Below, piece by piece: positions 61,104-64,000 of a stretch of DNA of 64,000 nt. The DNA is from Archangium violaceum Cb vi76. Its GTDB lineage: Bacteria; Myxococcota; Myxococcia; Myxococcales; Myxococcaceae. The stretch lies in NCBI RefSeq assembly GCF_000733295.1, contig NZ_JPMI01000033.1, positions 1-64,000 on the forward strand, in the 5' to 3' direction. The first letter of the stretch is position 1. The number at the start of each line of letters is the position of its first letter. The translations under genes and the position numbers were made by a program. The notes under the pieces were generated by a model. The model did not search any database. It saw nothing but the letters and a program-made list of their open reading frames with translations, and had not been told where the DNA came from.

Positions 61104-63284
61104 ATGCTCCCCCCCGCTCCCATCCCCGACGCGCCTTCCCCCGAGGCCGAGTGCACCGGCCTCTCTCGGCTCTCCTCGGCACAGCTAGGGGAGCAGCTGC
61201 GGGGGGAGGCGGCGGTTTCGCGCGTGGCGGCTCGCACCCTGCTCGGACGGCTCGAAGCCGTCCACGCCGTCCTGATGGGGGTGGAGGACGCGGCGCTGGC
61301 CGCGCGCACGGCCTGGGTGCCGGAATCCCGGGAGGAGGCAGACGCGGAGCGTGAGCGCCTGCGCCCCCTGGCGCTGGAGGCGCTCACGCGACACCCGGAA
61401 CTGCTCGCGCAGACGACCTCGACGTATGTCCGCGACGGCTCCCCGCTCGCCGCGCTGCCCGTGGAATCCTTGCCGGCCCTGGCGCCGGCGGTCCGCGCGC
61501 TCCTCGCGACGACGCAGGCGCTCGAGCCCGTCCGCACCGTGCAGACGTTCCTGGCCCGGGCCACGCCGCGCCATGTGGTGGAGACGGGGCTCGCCACGGA
61601 TGCGCACCCCCGCGTCCGCCGCGCGGTGCTCCAGGCGCTCTGCCGCTCGCGCATGGACGGAGCCGTGGAAGTGCTCCGGCAGCTCTGCACGCGGCCGGAA
61701 CTGACGGCCGTGGACCGAGGCCTCCTCCTGGACCGGCTGGAGACGCTCGGCGAGGACGTCTCCCTGCTGGACCGGGAGAGCACGCTTCCGCTCAAGGCAT
61801 GGGTGGAGCTCGCCCGGGCCGAGGGCGCGGACGCAGTGCCCAAGGACCTTCGCGGGCTCCCATTCGTCACCGCGCTCGCGCCGCTCGGGGAGTTACCGGT
61901 GCGGTGGCTGCTCACGCGGACCAGGGAGCTGGGGGAGGAGCGGCTGCCCCGCCCGTTCCGGCACCTGCTCGAGCAACACCTCCCCCCTCAGGCGCTCCCG
62001 GCGCTCGGGCGGCACGCGCTGGAGAGCTGGCTCTCGGTGAAGGGCAAGACGGGCGCCGCCTGGATGCTCTCGCTGATCGCGGAGTACGGCGGGGACGAGG
62101 CGGTGACGACCATCTGCCGCCGGATTGATGAGTGGCGCCGCCACCAGAAGCCCAAGGCCAACACCGCCATCCGCGCCCTCGGCAGGATGGGAACCATCTT
62201 CGCTCTCTCGCAGCTAGAGCGCATCGCCTCCGCGGGCGGGCGGTACAGCGAGTCACTCGTGCAGAACGCACGCGAGGGGCTCGCGGAGGCCGCGGCCGCG
62301 CGTGGCCTGACACCCGAGCAGCTGCGCGAGGAGCTGGTGCCGGACCTGGGCCTCACTCCGGAGGGTCTGGTGGTGGACATGGGCCCCCGCAGGCTCCGGG
62401 TGAAGGTGCGGGCGGACCTCTCGCTGGAGGTGCACCACGAGAGCGGCAGGGTGACGCAGTCCTTCCCGGCCCTCCGCAAGGACGAGGACCCGGTGAAGCA
62501 CGCCGAGGGCAAGCAGCGCTTCGACGTGCTCCGCAAGAACCTCCAGCCGGTGCTGAAGGCGCAGCTCGCGCGGCTCGAGGAGGCGCTCTTCGTCCAGGAC
62601 GACTACACGCAGGAGCGCTGGCAACGGCTCTTCCTGCTCCACCCGGTGCTGCGGCTCGGTATCCAGCCCGTGCTCTGGTCGCGGCTCACGCCCATGAGCG
62701 AGGTCGTGGGCTCTTTCCGCGTCGCGGAGGACGGGACGCTGGTGGACGCGCAGAACGCGGAAGTGCGACTGCACCCCTCCGAGCGCGTTGGCCTCTGGCA
62801 TCCGGTGCTGGAGGATGCACGCACGCACTCGCTGTGGGGGGAGCACCTGGCGGACTACCGGCTCGTGCAGCCCTTCCGCCAGCTCCAGCGCGAGGCCCTC
62901 CGGCCCACCGACGCGGAGCGCGGGGCCACGGCCATCACCCGCTTCCAGGGCCTGTCCCTGTGGGCCAGCCGGCTGAGAAACACCCTGGAACGGCTCGGGT
63001 GCCGAGCCCCGGTGGGGGAGAGCGGCATGCTTCACGAGCACGCGCGCGCCCTGCCGAACCACGGGGTGGCCTTCCGCGTGCTCCACTCCCCCATCCAGCG
63101 GCAGTTCGAGCTGGAGGAGCGGGTGGAACTGGGGCAGCTTGAGTACACGCTCGAACCGCGGTACCGGCAGCGCCACGGCCTCGCACAGGAGGGCCAGCCC
63201 ACGCTCGGGGAGCTGCCGCCGGTGCTGTGCGCGTGTCTGCTCGACGTGATGCGATCGCTGGCACTCCAGGCGGACACGCCCTGA
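61104..63284 (+). CDS. DUF4132-domain protein with HEAT-like helical repeats
   Basis: 726-aa protein. The N-terminal half carries HEAT-like repeats (for example DAHPRVRRAVLQALCRSRMDGAVEVLRQL). The C-terminal half has the DUF4132 pattern (RLEEALF, RWQRLFLLHPVLR, PVLWS). The domain's biochemical function is unknown. ATG 61104 has GGAGG about 6-8 nt upstream. Probably a protein-protein scaffold, which is an inference from the repeats. Confidence 0.8.
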   Translation: MLPPAPIPDAPSPEAECTGLSRLSSAQLGEQLRGEAAVSRVAARTLLGRLEAVHAVLMGVEDAALAARTAWVPESREEADAERERLRPLALEALTRHPELLAQTTSTYVRDGSPLAALPVESLPALAPAVRALLATTQALEPVRTVQTFLARATPRHVVETGLATDAHPRVRRAVLQALCRSRMDGAVEVLRQLCTRPELTAVDRGLLLDRLETLGEDVSLLDRESTLPLKAWVELARAEGADAVPKDLRGLPFVTALAPLGELPVRWLLTRTRELGEERLPRPFRHLLEQHLPPQALPALGRHALESWLSVKGKTGAAWMLSLIAEYGGDEAVTTICRRIDEWRRHQKPKANTAIRALGRMGTIFALSQLERIASAGGRYSESLVQNAREGLAEAAAARGLTPEQLREELVPDLGLTPEGLVVDMGPRRLRVKVRADLSLEVHHESGRVTQSFPALRKDEDPVKHAEGKQRFDVLRKNLQPVLKAQLARLEEALFVQDDYTQERWQRLFLLHPVLRLGIQPVLWSRLTPMSEVVGSFRVAEDGTLVDAQNAEVRLHPSERVGLWHPVLEDARTHSLWGEHLADYRLVQPFRQLQREALRPTDAERGATAITRFQGLSLWASRLRNTLERLGCRAPVGESGMLHEHARALPNHGVAFRVLHSPIQRQFELEERVELGQLEYTLEPRYRQRHGLAQEGQPTLGELPPVLCACLLDVMRSLALQADTP

Positions 63285-63362
63285 AGCAAGGGCAGAGCCA
63301 AAGAGCTTCTGCCGCCGATCCTGTGTCACTATCTTCGGCAACGGCCCTGGACCAGGAATCGG

Positions 63363-64000
63363 ATGCACTTCGAAAGTGAGCAGTGGCGGTACCTCGCGCC
63401 ATTCCAGCAGTACCCGTGTGTCGTCCTGGAGCGGGGCACGCCGTGGAATGACTTCGGCCATGTGACTCGCTTCACGGCATGGTTCTGTCCGGAGCCCGGC
63501 CGCGACATCCGGCTGGGCTTCGTGAAGATCCTCCAGCGGGGTCAGATGCGGACCGAACTTCCCCGAGTGTTCACACGGCTGGATGAGGACTTCTGCAGCC
63601 TGGGGCAGGACATGGGGTTCTATGACCGTGTCCGTGAGCTGGGCCCTGCGCTTGCCAGGGAAATTCTCGAAGGGCTCCGAGATGTGGCCCTCAGCCCTTC
63701 GCATCGGGAAGCATTCGAGAACGAGCGCGGGTACGGTCTCTCGCTGCTGCGGTCATCGTCGGCACTCCTGGCGTTGCGCGAGGCCCACTCGATTTTCGGA
63801 GCGCCTGCTGAGGGGTTCGTCCCGTCCAGCGCCGGGGCGCCGCAACCCCCGAGCTTCTCCTACAGGGTTCGGCTGGATGGCTTCGACCTCATGCACGAGT
63901 TGGAGATCGGCTTCCAGGTCCGGGACGAGTGGCTCGGACGGATGGTTGCGCTCGTGGGTCGCAATGGAACCGGAAAGACCGTCCTGATGGCGAAGCTGGC
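63363..64000 (+). CDS. P-loop ATPase, partial (cut by the window end)
   Basis: The frame stays open to the last base. The 212 visible residues begin MHFESEQWRYLAPFQQYPCV; an N-terminal part of unknown type (about 1-170) leads to Walker A GRNGTGKT near residue 199 in the context MVALVGRNGTGKTVLM. This form is common in ABC/OLD/AAA_21-type ATPases, some of which act in phage defence, but the defining C-terminal motifs lie outside the window. AGGA lies about 6 nt before the ATG. It follows the DUF4132 gene by 78 bp. Confidence 0.75.
   Translation, partial: MHFESEQWRYLAPFQQYPCVVLERGTPWNDFGHVTRFTAWFCPEPGRDIRLGFVKILQRGQMRTELPRVFTRLDEDFCSLGQDMGFYDRVRELGPALAREILEGLRDVALSPSHREAFENERGYGLSLLRSSSALLALREAHSIFGAPAEGFVPSSAGAPQPPSFSYRVRLDGFDLMHELEIGFQVRDEWLGRMVALVGRNGTGKTVLMAKL

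Overview
The window is about 64 kb of very GC-rich DNA in which nearly every codon ends in G or C. Gene content suggests a myxobacterium of the Cystobacter/Archangium/Melittangium type: a giant NRPS/PKS locus, a long Ser/Thr kinase fused to signalling domains, many secreted lipoproteins, and a DUF4132 protein. The genus is an inference; no rRNA or other taxonomic marker is present.

The dominant feature is a lipopeptide assembly line read rightward from 10295 to about 53.2 kb. A fatty acyl-AMP ligase (FAAL) and its carrier load a fatty acid. Two serine modules follow, then one malonyl-specific polyketide module without reductive domains, then nine more amino-acid modules and a thioesterase. 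Adenylation pockets read from the translations predict: acyl-Ser-Ser-(malonyl beta-keto unit)-X4-Val-X6-Val-X8-Val-X10-Ala-Glu. X4 has an acidic pocket residue, X6 and X8 share an aliphatic pocket, and X10 has an unusual hydrophobic pocket. The three synthetase genes overlap or are 3 nt apart. A SyrD/PvdE-type cyclic-peptide exporter overlaps the last synthetase by 4 nt, and a lipoprotein gene follows at once, so this looks like one transcript of about 44 kb. A perfect inverted repeat lies just upstream of its first gene.

At the left edge (26-4305) is a separate two-gene unit: an Fe(II)/2-oxoglutarate dioxygenase of the SyrP/TauD type and a single C-A-PCP protein. Its condensation domain has lost the HHxxxDG histidines and its pocket resembles glutamate codes. 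It may build and hydroxylate a Glu-like residue in trans for the main line, or be the end of another pathway to the left. Between the two blocks, on the minus strand, are a Ser/Thr kinase with MshEN and pseudo-receiver domains (4498-7659) and a coupled three-gene envelope operon (7929-10083: barrel-like protein, M28 peptidase lipoprotein, barrel-like protein).

Right of the cluster, from 54.8 kb, lie ordinary chromosomal genes: a frameshifted dnaJ, a hypothetical protein, an MsbA-like ABC exporter, a tail-anchored hypothetical protein, four rightward genes ending in a DUF4132 protein, and the start of a P-loop ATPase cut by the window end. Copies of a CCCTCTCCC/GGGAGAGGG palindromic repeat sit at convergent gene ends there. 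No tRNA, rRNA, CRISPR array, insertion sequence or transposase was seen, and no gene-free stretch exceeds about 270 bp.
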